A stretch of 64,000 bases of DNA from Nitrosospira multiformis (GTDB taxonomy: Bacteria > Pseudomonadota > Gammaproteobacteria > Burkholderiales > Nitrosomonadaceae), in contig NZ_FOHI01000004.1 of assembly GCF_900111585.1 (NCBI RefSeq), positions 124,001 to 188,000 of the forward strand. The letters run 5' to 3'. The position numbers were made by a program, and so were the translations under genes. The notes under the pieces were generated by a model. It had not been told where the DNA came from. It saw only the letters and a list, made by a program, of their open reading frames with translations, and searched no databases. Positions 27,378 through 36,890 of this stretch are shown here, piece by piece (within the stretch, counting starts at the first letter, position 1; the number at the start of each line of letters is the position of its first letter).

Positions 27378-28922
27378 ATGTCAAATAAATACATCGCATT
27401 GCCGAAAGGAATATCCGAAAAGACTTTCGATTCTGCCATAGCGGATTTTCGCAGTGTACTCGGCGACGCAGCCGTGTTTACCAGTGCACAGCAGCTTGCC
27501 CCTTACATCAAAACGATGATGCCCGTGCCTGATTCGGATCACGCTCCATCCGCCGCGTTGATGGCGACGACGGTGGAGGAGATTCAGAAAATTGTCGGGA
27601 TATGTAACCGGTACAAGGTTCCCATCTGGACCATTTCCACTGGAAAAAATCTGGGCTATGGCTCAGCGGCACCGGCTGAACGCGGACAGGTTGTGCTCGA
27701 CCTCAAGCGAATGAACCGCATACTGGAAGTCGATAAAGATCTGGCCTATGCCCTGGTTGAGCCGGGAGTGACTTATAAGCAGCTTTATGACTATATCGCC
27801 GAGCACAAGCTGGGACTGTGGTTATCCATGCCCGCTCCTTCCGCAATTGCAGGACCGGTTGGCAATACGCTTGATCGTGGAGTCGGCTATACCCCCTACG
27901 GAGAACATTTCCTGTTTGCCTGCGGTATGGAGGTGGTCCTGGCAAATGGCGAAGTGCTGCGCACCGGAATGGGGTCGATGCCGAATTCCAATACCTGGCA
28001 AGTGTTCAAGTGGGGATACGGACCCTATCTGGACGGGATTTTCACTCAATCCAATTATGGCATCGTCACCAAGTTTGGCTTCTGGCTTATGCCCGCCCCA
28101 CCTGCTTTCAAGCCCTTCGTCATTCAGTACGAGAATGAGGAAGATATCGTGGAGATCGTGGAAATCATTCGTCCGCTGCGCATCAGCGGGGTAATCCCAA
28201 ATGCGGTTGTCATTGCCCACGCATTATATGAGGCCCCGGTCAAGGCCCGCCGCAGTGACTATGTGACCGGCCCCGGGTCTATTCCGGATGCAGCAGTGCG
28301 CAAGCTCGCGAAGGATCATCACTTGGGAATCTGGAATGTGTATGCAGCCCTGTATGGTACGCAGGAGCAGATCGACCTCAACTGGAAAATTGTGACGCAG
28401 GCGTTCGGTAAATCCGGCAAAGCGAAGATTCTGACCGAGCGGGAGGTGGGTGACGATCCTGCCTTTAAATATCGTGCAGCTCTCATGCGCGGCGACATGA
28501 CACTTCAGGAGTTCTCATTGTACAACTGGCGTGGGGGCGGTGGCTCCATGTGGTTTGCGCCGGTGTCTCAAGCAAGGGGAAGCGAGACACTGAAACAGAT
28601 GGCGTTAACCAAGCAGATCCTTGCCAAGTACGGTCTGGATTATTCCGGGGAATTCATCGTCGGAATGCGCGATATGCATCATATCGTAGACGTGCTCTAT
28701 GACAAGACCGACCCAGGTCAGGTCAAGGCGGCATACCAGTGTTTCGATGAACTGCTGACGATCTTTTCTGCGCAGGGGTATGGGACCTACCGCGTCAATA
28801 CGGCGTTTATGGACAAGGTGGCGGAAACATACGGACCGGTACAACGTCAAGTCCACAAGACGCTAAAGAAGGCGCTGGATCCGAACGGTATTCTGGCGCC
28901 GGGAAAATCCGGTATTCGCTGA
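27378..28922 (+). CDS. pchF: p-Cresol methylhydroxylase flavoprotein (4-cresol dehydrogenase)
   Basis: 514 aa, vanillyl-alcohol-oxidase/PCMH family FAD enzyme. The sequence follows known PchF closely throughout: TISTGKNLGYGSAAP, LVEPGVT, SAIAGPVGNT, RGVGYTPYGEH, SNTWQ, WNVYAALYGTQEQ, LYNWRGGGGSMWFAP and RVNTAF. Tyr382 in LYNWRGGGG corresponds to the tyrosine that holds FAD covalently in PchF. The family oxidises 4-alkylphenols such as p-cresol at the para-methyl group with water, yielding 4-hydroxybenzyl alcohol and then the aldehyde. It has no signal peptide of its own, as in the known enzyme. GGAGCAAGG precedes the ATG. Confidence 0.92.
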   Translation: MSNKYIALPKGISEKTFDSAIADFRSVLGDAAVFTSAQQLAPYIKTMMPVPDSDHAPSAALMATTVEEIQKIVGICNRYKVPIWTISTGKNLGYGSAAPAERGQVVLDLKRMNRILEVDKDLAYALVEPGVTYKQLYDYIAEHKLGLWLSMPAPSAIAGPVGNTLDRGVGYTPYGEHFLFACGMEVVLANGEVLRTGMGSMPNSNTWQVFKWGYGPYLDGIFTQSNYGIVTKFGFWLMPAPPAFKPFVIQYENEEDIVEIVEIIRPLRISGVIPNAVVIAHALYEAPVKARRSDYVTGPGSIPDAAVRKLAKDHHLGIWNVYAALYGTQEQIDLNWKIVTQAFGKSGKAKILTEREVGDDPAFKYRAALMRGDMTLQEFSLYNWRGGGGSMWFAPVSQARGSETLKQMALTKQILAKYGLDYSGEFIVGMRDMHHIVDVLYDKTDPGQVKAAYQCFDELLTIFSAQGYGTYRVNTAFMDKVAETYGPVQRQVHKTLKKALDPNGILAPGKSGIR

Positions 28923-28930
28923 CCCTTTAC

Positions 28931-28953
28931 TGGCCGATAAATTCAATCGGCCA
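28931..28953 (+). terminator. Hairpin after pchF
   Basis: TGGCCGAT (28931-28938) pairs perfectly with ATCGGCCA (28946-28953) around a seven-base loop, 8 bases after the pchF stop, with a T-run at about 28965. It separates the pch operon from the convergent PEP-CTERM gene. A second hairpin (CCTCC/GGAGG) lies at about 28981-28999. Confidence 0.6.
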
Positions 28954-29007
28954 GCAGGACGTACATTTTTAGTGAGGGTACCTCCACTGAGGGGAGGTGC
29001 TTCTTAA

Positions 29008-29682
29008 TCAGGATAACCCGCGACGACTCCTTCTTGTCCCGATCCACCCGATCAATGTAAGACCGGCGAGCATCATAGCGTAGGTAGCGGGTTCGGGAGC
29101 AGGGGACACCGGCCCTTCTTCGATGGCAAGATTCACGCGGGCAGAAGTGGAAGGATTGAACTGAAGGTTCTCGACATTAATCAGCAGTTCATCCCCCACC
29201 AGACGCACATCCGATGGTTGCAATCCCAATGTTGTCACGCTGTTGTCAATTTCTGCTGCGGCAATGCTCCTCGCGGTCTCGCTGTCAAACTGAAAAACAA
29301 TTGTATTCTGGAACCCGGCACCCAGCCGTGCGAAAGGGGTTGAGTTGGCAAAGTCGATGGTAATGTGGTCGTTGGCGATATCGATAGCAGCATTAACAAG
29401 ATTTGGCGCGAATTCAGACTGTCCTCCTGTTGCCGGATTGAGGAGGTTCATGATGAACTGCGTCGGGCTGGCATGCTCGGGAATCAGCTTGCGGGTCGTT
29501 ATTGCCACCTGGGGGTATTCGACTCCAGGTCCCGCCGTCACTGTCCGCTCGATAGAGGTAATGACCGGGGAACTGGATGATGTATCCTGAAGGACTGTTC
29601 GAAGGGTGACATCGGCACCGTTCAGCCCCGCATAGGCGGGCATGGTTAACAGGAGAGTTGTTGTCAGAACAAGCTTTTTCAT
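29008..29682 (-). CDS. PEP-CTERM sorting-domain secreted protein
   Basis: 224 aa. Signal peptide (KKLVLTTTLLLTMPAYA) at the N-terminus. The C-terminus carries the full PEP-CTERM signal: PEPATYAMMLAG, a hydrophobic helix, then Arg-rich RRSRRG. Such proteins are processed by exosortase and exported with exopolysaccharide or to the surface. The middle is beta-rich without a recognised domain. AAGGAG precedes the ATG. No exosortase gene is in the window. Confidence 0.88.
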   Translation of the reverse strand: MKKLVLTTTLLLTMPAYAGLNGADVTLRTVLQDTSSSSPVITSIERTVTAGPGVEYPQVAITTRKLIPEHASPTQFIMNLLNPATGGQSEFAPNLVNAAIDIANDHITIDFANSTPFARLGAGFQNTIVFQFDSETARSIAAAEIDNSVTTLGLQPSDVRLVGDELLINVENLQFNPSTSARVNLAIEEGPVSPAPEPATYAMMLAGLTLIGWIGTRRSRRGLS

Positions 29683-29829
29683 CTTTCGCTCCTTGTATTA
29701 TTAATGTTAGAGAGTTACGAATCAGCTAAAACATTTTATGAATGTGGCACTTGGAATTCAATTCTATAGCTAAAATTGAGGATAAGGTAATTTTTTATAT
29801 GGGCAGAAATTTCTGCCGCTTCTACGCAT

Positions 29830-30927
29830 ATGATGAAAATCCGGGCAGCGACAATTCGACAGAAGGGCGGACCATTCAGGATCGAGAATTTGACTCTGGA
29901 TGAGCCACGGCCCGACGAGGTGCTGGTTCGTATCGCGGCTACTGGCATGTGTCATACCGACATGGTAGTGCGCGATCAGCTCTATGATGTCCCCCTGCCG
30001 ATCGTGCTCGGGCATGAAGGCGCGGGTGTTGTCGAACGGGTAGGCAGCAACGTGAAAAAGTGACGGCTGGAGATGCTGACCTATATGCGGTGTGGACACT
30101 GCAGTCCGTGTCTCAATGGAGATTTAACCTATTGCCGGAATTTCTATGCACTGAATTTTGGCGGCGCCAGGGAAGATGGCAGCAGCTCCACTCGCGATGC
30201 GAGGGGTTCGCTTCATGACCATTTCTTCGGTCAGTCGTCATTCGGGACTTTTGCTCTTACCCACGAACGTAATGCGATCAAGGTGCCGAGGGAAGCTCCG
30301 CTGGAACTTCTTGGTCCGCTTGGCTGCGGCATTCAAACTGGTGCCGGTGCAGTGATGAATGCGCTTAAAGTCAATCCAGGCGCCAGTCTTGCGGCTTTTG
30401 GCGGGGGAGCGGTAGGACTGAGTGCGGTAATGGCGGCTCGCGTCACGGGCGCCACAACGATTATTGCTGTGGATGTCGTTCCGTCCCGGCTCGAGCTGGC
30501 GAGAGAGCTCGGGGCAACTCACACGGTGAATAGCCGCGAAACCGATCCCGTTGCGACGGTGCGCAAGATCAGTGGCGGGGGGGTAGAGTACACTCTTGAA
30601 TCCAGCGGTCGCCCGGGGGTATTGCGCCAAGCCATCGATGCGCTGGGTATCCGCGGCACTTGCGGCATTGTCGGCGCACCCGCTCTTGGGACAGAGGCCA
30701 GCTTTGACGTGAATGGCGTAATGACCACCGGCAAGCGCATCCTGGGGATCATCGAAGGCGATAGCATACCGGACCTCTTCATACCAGCCCTTGTCGAGCT
30801 TTATATGCAGGGACGCTTTCCATTCGACAAGCTCGTGAAGTTTTACCCTTTTGACAGGATCAATGAGGCGGCAGAGGATAGCGAGAAGGGTATCACTATC
30901 AAGCCGATTATCAGGTTGGCATTATAA
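29830..30927 (+). pseudogene. Zinc-dependent aryl-alcohol dehydrogenase, broken by an in-frame stop
   Basis: MDR-family alcohol dehydrogenase. Before the stop: catalytic zinc ligand in GMCHTD and GHEGAGVVE. After it: structural-zinc cysteines CGHCSPC...C, LGCGIQTGAGAVMN (typical of benzyl/aryl-alcohol dehydrogenases), NAD motif FGGGAVGLSAV and IIAVDV. The two parts are in one frame, split by TGA at 30061-30063. The local DNA reads AAGTGACGGCTGGAGATGCTG; adding one G after AAG restores Lys-Val-Thr-Ala-Gly-Asp, and about eight bases (His-Val-Val region) then seem lost. So two small deletions are likely. It would oxidise the alcohol made by the pch enzyme. Confidence 0.82.
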
Positions 30928-30995
30928 GAATCCTATGCTTCCGCTTCTTGCATATGCGGGAAAGGCAGGGAAAACCGCTTCCGTGAATATTGCAC

Positions 30996-31901
30996 TCAAT
31001 CCTCATGCAGTAAGCGAAAACGCTCTGCGAGAAAATCAATGAGCGTTCGCACCGATGGCAGAAGGCCGCGCCGAGATGGAAATACAGCGTGGACAATTTC
31101 CCGGTGAGGGGTCCAATCAGGTACGAGCCTGACCAGCGAACCTGCCGCCAAATGATCACGTACCATCAGCACAGGCAGCTGTACGATTCCCACACCGGCC
31201 AATGCCGCATTTCTTAAGGTAATCATATCGGTGGTGATTAAACGCGGCATGTGATGAAGTGTTGCCTGGGCGCCATCCGGGCCATGCAGTACCCATTTAT
31301 GGATTTGTTGAGGCGTTCCCAGTCCGAGGCTAGGCCAGTTGCTCAACTCGCCGGGTGTGCGAGGAAAACCGAAGTGCCGTACAAGCGCCTGATTCCCCAC
31401 CAGACACTGTCCCCGATCAGCCAGGACCCGCATGACCAGATCACTATCCTGCAAGGGTGGTGGTCGCACGCGAATGGCTACATCCACTGCTTCGCTCAGC
31501 AAATCCACACGCCGATTGGTGGCCTCGAGATGGAGCGTGATATGGGGATAATGCACCATAAAATCGGCCAGCATCATCCCGACATTCACATGCAGTAGCG
31601 CCACGGGACATGTTAGACGGACGACACCCCGAGGTTCCGCTTGCATTGCGTCTATTGCTTCCTGAGCGGCCTCTGCTTCCACCAGCATCGCCTTGCAGTG
31701 CTCGTAATAGGTTTGCCCGACTTCAGTAACCGTAAAGCGACGTGATGAACGTTGGATCAAGCGCACTCCTAGCCGCTCTTCCAACGTTGCGATGCGACGG
31801 CTGAGCTTTGATTTCGGTATTCCCAGCGCTCGGCCTGCCTGGGCAAAGCCACCATGATCGACTGCCTGGACGTAGTAGTAAAGATCATTCAAATCTTGCA
31901 C
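30996..31901 (-). CDS. LysR-family transcriptional regulator
   Basis: 301 aa. N-terminal winged HTH with the LysR pattern (DLYYYVQAVDHGGFAQAGRALGIPKSKLSRRIATLE), then a substrate-binding-like effector domain with HLEATNRRVDLLSEAVDVAIRV. The GTG at 31901 fits the family N-terminus and has AGGG upstream. It is divergent from the pirin gene with about 110 bases between; LysR/pirin divergent pairs are common, so it probably controls that gene. Effector unknown. Confidence 0.9.
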   Translation of the reverse strand: MQDLNDLYYYVQAVDHGGFAQAGRALGIPKSKLSRRIATLEERLGVRLIQRSSRRFTVTEVGQTYYEHCKAMLVEAEAAQEAIDAMQAEPRGVVRLTCPVALLHVNVGMMLADFMVHYPHITLHLEATNRRVDLLSEAVDVAIRVRPPPLQDSDLVMRVLADRGQCLVGNQALVRHFGFPRTPGELSNWPSLGLGTPQQIHKWVLHGPDGAQATLHHMPRLITTDMITLRNAALAGVGIVQLPVLMVRDHLAAGSLVRLVPDWTPHREIVHAVFPSRRGLLPSVRTLIDFLAERFRLLHED

Positions 31902-32013
31902 TGCAATGCCCTATCGTCCTAAAAATAGGACTCTGATAGCTATTTTAGCAGTCTACACACTTACTGGCTTCGAATCTATACTTTTACTACATTCTATTAA
32001 TCAGGAGTTCGAC

Positions 32014-32880
32014 ATGAAAAGAATTCTCGGTATCTACAATGCACCTCGTCCCCATTGGGTGGGAGATGGCTTCCCTGTGCGTTCCATGTTCTCGTACCAA
32101 AGTCACGGCAAGCAACTCAGTCCTTTCCTGTTGCTCGATTATGCAGGGCCAGCCGATTTTTCACCTGCTGACACGCCTCGTGGTGTGGGTAAGCATCCCC
32201 ATCGTGGTTTTGAGACCGTTACTATCGTTTACAAAGGCGAGGTGGCGCACCGCGACTCGACCGGACAAGGTGGAACTATCGGTCCAGGTGACGTGCAATG
32301 GATGACAGCGGGCGGCGGTATCCTGCACGAGGAGTTCCACTCCCCAACATTCACTGAATCCGGCGGCGTACTGGAAATGGTACAGTTATGGGTGAATCTG
32401 CCAGCCAGGGACAAAATGACTGCACCCCGCTATCAAGCCATCCTCGACCGTGATATTCCAAGGGTAGCGCTCCCTGGCGAGGCGGGAACGGTTCGCGTGA
32501 TTGCAGGCGAGTATGCTGGTCATGCGGGTCCAGCCAGAACCTTCACGCCAATGCACGTCTGGGACATGCGGTTGAAACAGGGGGGGTTGAGCGAATTGAC
32601 ACTTCCTGAAGGATGGAACGTGGCAGTGATTGTTCTGCATGGGACCGTGCTCGTGAATGACGAAACAGTTGCTCGTGAGGCGCAGATGGTGGTGTTGGAT
32701 CGGGCGGGTCGAGGCCTCTCGATTGAAGCCAACAACGACGCTGTAGTATTGCTGCTAAGTGGCGAGCCCATTGACGAGCCCATTGTCGGTCATGGCCCAT
32801 TCGTGATGAACAGCCAGCAGGAAATTATCCAGGCCATGAATGATTTCAACAGCGGTCGCTTCGGGCAAATAACCCACTAG
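32014..32880 (+). CDS. Pirin-family protein
   Basis: 288 aa from the ATG at 32014, preceded by CAGGAG; the longer upstream frame overlaps the promoter region. Double cupin with pirin motifs: PHPHRGFETVT-like GKHPHRGFETV (metal-binding His), GDVQWMTAGGGILHEE and HVWDMRL. Pirins are cytosolic iron proteins; some have quercetinase activity, others act in redox regulation. Divergent from the LysR regulator. Confidence 0.9.
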   Translation: MKRILGIYNAPRPHWVGDGFPVRSMFSYQSHGKQLSPFLLLDYAGPADFSPADTPRGVGKHPHRGFETVTIVYKGEVAHRDSTGQGGTIGPGDVQWMTAGGGILHEEFHSPTFTESGGVLEMVQLWVNLPARDKMTAPRYQAILDRDIPRVALPGEAGTVRVIAGEYAGHAGPARTFTPMHVWDMRLKQGGLSELTLPEGWNVAVIVLHGTVLVNDETVAREAQMVVLDRAGRGLSIEANNDAVVLLLSGEPIDEPIVGHGPFVMNSQQEIIQAMNDFNSGRFGQITH

Positions 32881-33050
32881 TCCCAGTTTGCTGTTTCCGG
32901 CGGAGCAACAGTTATTTTCAGTCGGGCAGGGATGATTCGGTCCAATCGCACATTCCTGCGCGCGTCAAATGAGGGGCAGGATCGGGCGGGGACGGATAGC
33001 AGGAGTTCGTTCCTTCGCTTTTAGCTATCACAATGAACGAAAGGAAAAAC

Positions 33051-33617
33051 ATGACTCTTAGACTTCACATCATTATCTGCAGTACTCGGCCCGGCCGGGT
33101 GGGACCCTCCGTTGCCAGATGGTTTCATGAATTTGCCGTACAGCACGGAAAATTTGAGGCCCTGCTGGTCGATCTGGAGGAATTCAATCTGCCGGTATAT
33201 GATGAACCCGAACATCCAGTCCGTCAGCACTACCAGCATGAGCATACGAAGAAGTGGGCGGCGAGCGTGAGTTCGGCAGATGCCTATGTATTTGTGACGC
33301 CGGAATATAATTTCGGGGCGCCGCCTTCTCTCCTGAATGCGCTCAATTATGTTTACAAGGAGTGGAATTATAAGCCTGCGGCATTGGTAAGCTACGGTGG
33401 AGTCTCAGGTGGCATGCGCGCGGCGCTGGTTGAAAAACTTACTCTTACGACACTGAAAATGATGCCCATGATGGAGGCGGTCGCGATCCAGAATGTGTCG
33501 GCACATCTGGATGATGTCGAAAATTTCGTTCCGGACGACCACCATATGAGTTCGGGTACATCCTTGCTCAACGAACTCCATAAATGGGCGGTGGCGTTGA
33601 AGACAATGCGGCAATGA
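33051..33617 (+). CDS. NADPH-dependent FMN reductase
   Basis: 188 aa flavodoxin-fold protein. The FMN phosphate loop is near the start (ICSTRPGRVGPSVARW) and the second motif is TPEYNFGAPPSLLNALNYV with a following GGVSGG, the usual order for this family. Cytosolic reductase of quinones, azo dyes or flavins; substrate not readable. The start at 33051 follows AAGGAA; an in-frame ATG at 33033 would add six residues. Confidence 0.88.
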   Translation: MTLRLHIIICSTRPGRVGPSVARWFHEFAVQHGKFEALLVDLEEFNLPVYDEPEHPVRQHYQHEHTKKWAASVSSADAYVFVTPEYNFGAPPSLLNALNYVYKEWNYKPAALVSYGGVSGGMRAALVEKLTLTTLKMMPMMEAVAIQNVSAHLDDVENFVPDDHHMSSGTSLLNELHKWAVALKTMRQ

Positions 33618-33662
33618 ACTTTAACCCTGTTTATCGTAGTCAACTTCATTATCACTCTTGAA

Positions 33663-34064
33663 ATGTCCCGGATCGGCGCATTGCTCTCGTTATCCCGTGA
33701 ACACCATACTTCACTGGTAGTGGCGCGGGATGCGCGACGTGCAGCCAGTACCGGCGACCCCGCCGTATTATCCGCAGCTATCAGGGATATCGAGAGCCAT
33801 TGGGCTACGCTTCTAGTCCGGCATTTCGAGGTGGAGGAACGGTTGCTGGAAACCGTGGGGAGCGCGTTCGCTGCAGAAGTGGCAGCACGAATCCGCGCAG
33901 AACACGAAGAGCTGCGGAGGCTGGCGTGCAATACCTGCGAGCTTACTCCGATAGACCGGTTACGCCGGTTCGGCGAGCTTCTTGGTTCGCACGTGCGTTA
34001 CGAGGAACGAATCGCTTTTCCACAGTTGCAATCGCATTCATGCATCACCAAGGCGGATATATAG
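33663..34064 (+). CDS. Hemerythrin-like HHE-domain protein
   Basis: 133 aa four-helix protein. Metal-ligand pattern: REHH near residue 13, HF-x-VEERLLE (about 54-62), AEHEELRR (about 79-86) and HVRYEER (about 110-116), which fits a complete HHE di-iron site. Cytosolic, likely tied to oxygen/NO or iron handling. No clear ribosome binding site. It is the second hemerythrin-type gene in the window, and differs from the one at 18447-18953. Confidence 0.8.
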   Translation: MSRIGALLSLSREHHTSLVVARDARRAASTGDPAVLSAAIRDIESHWATLLVRHFEVEERLLETVGSAFAAEVAARIRAEHEELRRLACNTCELTPIDRLRRFGELLGSHVRYEERIAFPQLQSHSCITKADI

Positions 34065-34130
34065 CATAGCCTGTGCAGACCGCTCACGTTTTTCCAGAAA
34101 ACCTGTTAGTCAAAAGTCAAAAGGAGACGT

Positions 34131-34742
34131 ATGCATTTTCCCGATTTCTATGAAAAAGCACCTGTGATACGCACTCGCGATCCATTCGCCGCTATGCTCG
34201 GGGCGGCGCGCGACGGCGTGCTGGAATACCGTTATGTTGATGCCGTACGTCTCGCTGGACATTCCTGCCCTACAGTTGGGGGCGCGTTCCTGGTGGGGCG
34301 TGCAGCATTGGCCGCTCTGTACCCTGATGAGCCCGCGGAACGCGGTAATATTGCCGTGTATATGCCGGCGCCAGAGCACGAAGGGGTGACGGGTGTCATG
34401 GCGCAAGTGCTGACTTTGCTCACAGGGGCTGCTTCCAGCAACGGTTTTCATGGCATTCGCGGACAATTCCGGCGCCAGGGTTTGCTCACTTTCGCAGAGC
34501 AACAGGAAGGGGAGGCGATTATCTTCAAACGCCTCGATACGGGTGCAAGCGTAGCGGTGCATCTCAACGTCTCGCCGGTGCCGGCGAATCCTGCTCAGGG
34601 AGAACGGTTGACGGCCATCCTGGAGGGTCATGCCAACGACCTGCAGCGGGGGACGTTTGCCCAGGCATGGCAGGAACGTGTACGCCGCTTGCTATTGGAG
34701 TTTGCGGATGATCCCGACGTGATAAGAGTGAGGCCTGTATGA
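34131..34742 (+). CDS. FmdE-like metal-binding protein
   Basis: 203 aa. GHSCPTVGGAFLVG near residue 43 resembles the Cys/His motif of proteins related to formylmethanofuran dehydrogenase subunit E. The later part (EHEGVTGVMAQVLT, GFHGI, FKRLDTGASVAVHLNV) shows no catalytic motif I know. Stand-alone FmdE-like proteins occur in many non-methanogens with unknown roles. The ATG follows AAAAGGAGACGT, a strong ribosome binding site. It lies between a hemerythrin gene and a TPP enzyme gene, all on one strand. Confidence 0.55.
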   Translation: MHFPDFYEKAPVIRTRDPFAAMLGAARDGVLEYRYVDAVRLAGHSCPTVGGAFLVGRAALAALYPDEPAERGNIAVYMPAPEHEGVTGVMAQVLTLLTGAASSNGFHGIRGQFRRQGLLTFAEQQEGEAIIFKRLDTGASVAVHLNVSPVPANPAQGERLTAILEGHANDLQRGTFAQAWQERVRRLLLEFADDPDVIRVRPV

Positions 34743-34897
34743 CAGTCCTGCATTAGCATTTGGCACTCCAATCCGGATAGCAGGGGAAAATGCTGACAAA
34801 AGTCCGGATTTATGTTGCTACCGTGAGCTACCGCACAATGTTTCGTGCACGTTTATGCGATGTTTGGGAGCAAGAATATTCCCAACAGAGTTCAATC

Positions 34898-36664
34898 ATG
34901 AAAGAAACGGTCAGCGATTTCCTGGTTCGACGTTTGTCCGAATGGGGGGTAAAACGTATCTTCGGCCTTCCTGGCGACGGCATCAACGGCATTATGGGGG
35001 CAATCAATCGAGCTTCAGATAAGCTCGAATTTATCCAGGTCAGGCATGAAGAGATGTCGGCGTTCATGGCGTGCGCCCATGCCAAGTTCACGGGGGAAGT
35101 GGGCATTTGCCTGGCCACCTCGGGCCCAGGAGCCATCCACCTGCTCAATGGTTTATATGATGCCAAGCTCGATCATCAGCCGGTGGTGGCGATAGTAGGT
35201 CAGCAGAAACGTACCGCTCTGGGGGGCAGCTACCAGCAGGAAGTCGATCTTGTTTCGCTCTTCAAGGATGTGGCGCATGAGTATGTTCATATTGTGACAA
35301 CACCGGGGCAAGCGCGCCACGTGCTCGATCGGGCTATGCGTATTGCAAAGGCCGAGCATAACGTATGCTGCGTTATTGTTCCCAATGACATCCAGGACAT
35401 GGAGTTTGTGAAACCCCCTCACGAACATGGCACGATTTATTCGGGAGTAGGATATCGGCCTCCCCAGGTGATTCCAGAGGTTGAGGACCTGCAACGGGCT
35501 GCGGATGTCCTGAACGATGGGTCGAAGGTGGCGATTCTGGTTGGCGCGGGAGCATTGAACGCAACAAGTGAAATTCTCCAGGTGGCTGATCTGCTCGGCG
35601 CGGGAATTGCCAAGGCGCTACTGGGAAAAACCGTGGTCCCTGACGATCTGCCTTATGTGACAGGGACAATCGGCATGCTGGGCACAAAGCCGAGCTACAG
35701 CATGATGACCGAGTGCGACACACTCCTGATGATCGGTTCCAGCTTTCCCTATTCCGAATTTCTGCCTGAGGAGGGGCAGGCACGCGGCGTCCAGATCGAT
35801 ATCGATGGACGAATGATGAGTATGCGGTACCCGATGGAGGTAAACCTCGTCGGGAATAGTGAGGATACGCTAAAGCTGTTGATACCGTTACTCAAAAGGA
35901 AGGAAGACCGTACGTGGCGCAACCGTATCGAGAGCAATGTCGACGAGTGGTGGAAGAAAATCGAGGCAAGAGCGATGGAGCCGGCAAACCCCATCAATCC
36001 CCAGCGTGTATTCTACGAGTTATCCCCACGGCTTCCGGATAATTGCATTCTCACAGGCGATTCGGGTTCTTCAACTTTCTGGTATGCGCGAGATATTCGA
36101 ATCCGTAAAGGCATGATGGCTTCGCTCTCTGGCGGTCTTGCTACGATGGGATCAGCCGTGCCCTATGCGATCGCGGCTAAATTTGCGCACCCTGACAGGG
36201 TGGTAATAGCCGTGACAGGAGATGGCGCCATGCAAATGAATGGCATGAACGAACTCATTACCGTCGTCAAATACTGGCGGCATTGGAGCGATCCACGACT
36301 AGTGGTACTGGTTTTGAATAATCGCGATCTGAACCTGGTAACCTGGGAGCAGAGGGCCACTGAGGGTGATCCAAAATTCGATGCCGCTCAGGATCTTCCG
36401 GATGTCCCATACGCAAGTTATGCAAAATTGATTGGTTTGCACGGTATACGCGTCGATCGCCCGGAAAATATCGCCAGCGCGTGGGATTGTGCCTTGGCCG
36501 CAGATCGGCCGGTGGTGCTCGAGGCATGTACCGATCCGAACGTGCCACCGTTGCCACCCCATGTCACTTTCAAACAGGTGAGAGCCTATACCTCAGCAAT
36601 CATGCAAGGTGATTCAGACTCGAGGGAAATCTTCAGGGAGACAGTCAAGCAGATTTTTGCCTGA
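34898..36664 (+). CDS. Thiamine-diphosphate-dependent enzyme (pyruvate oxidase/acetolactate synthase-like)
   Basis: 588 aa from the ATG at 34898 (MKETVSDFLVRRL); the 36 codons before it look non-coding. Three-domain TPP enzyme: N-terminal Pyr domain with FGLPGDGING and the cofactor-activating Glu51 in RHEEMSAF, a central domain, and a PP domain with the metal motif GDGAMQMNG (441 on) and NN at about 473. Closest in style to PoxB-like oxidases and catabolic acetolactate synthases. Whether it binds FAD or acts as an oxidase cannot be told. Confidence 0.82.
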   Translation: MKETVSDFLVRRLSEWGVKRIFGLPGDGINGIMGAINRASDKLEFIQVRHEEMSAFMACAHAKFTGEVGICLATSGPGAIHLLNGLYDAKLDHQPVVAIVGQQKRTALGGSYQQEVDLVSLFKDVAHEYVHIVTTPGQARHVLDRAMRIAKAEHNVCCVIVPNDIQDMEFVKPPHEHGTIYSGVGYRPPQVIPEVEDLQRAADVLNDGSKVAILVGAGALNATSEILQVADLLGAGIAKALLGKTVVPDDLPYVTGTIGMLGTKPSYSMMTECDTLLMIGSSFPYSEFLPEEGQARGVQIDIDGRMMSMRYPMEVNLVGNSEDTLKLLIPLLKRKEDRTWRNRIESNVDEWWKKIEARAMEPANPINPQRVFYELSPRLPDNCILTGDSGSSTFWYARDIRIRKGMMASLSGGLATMGSAVPYAIAAKFAHPDRVVIAVTGDGAMQMNGMNELITVVKYWRHWSDPRLVVLVLNNRDLNLVTWEQRATEGDPKFDAAQDLPDVPYASYAKLIGLHGIRVDRPENIASAWDCALAADRPVVLEACTDPNVPPLPPHVTFKQVRAYTSAIMQGDSDSREIFRETVKQIFA

Positions 36665-36890
36665 TCAATTTGGTATGCTGGTGCAGCACGGATAATTCAG
36701 CTCGCAATCCAGTTTGCGGTGAATTCGTTGTTGAAAATCGACGCACTGCTTTCGAGTAGGGCGGTCTAGCTGGTAAGCCATTCACAGTTCCGAGTGCCTG
36801 TTAGTGCGTCCGCAAGCGTTTGACCGTTACTGGAACCACACTATTTGATGGACAGACCGGCTGCAAAGAGATAAGCATTGAGTACTGCTA

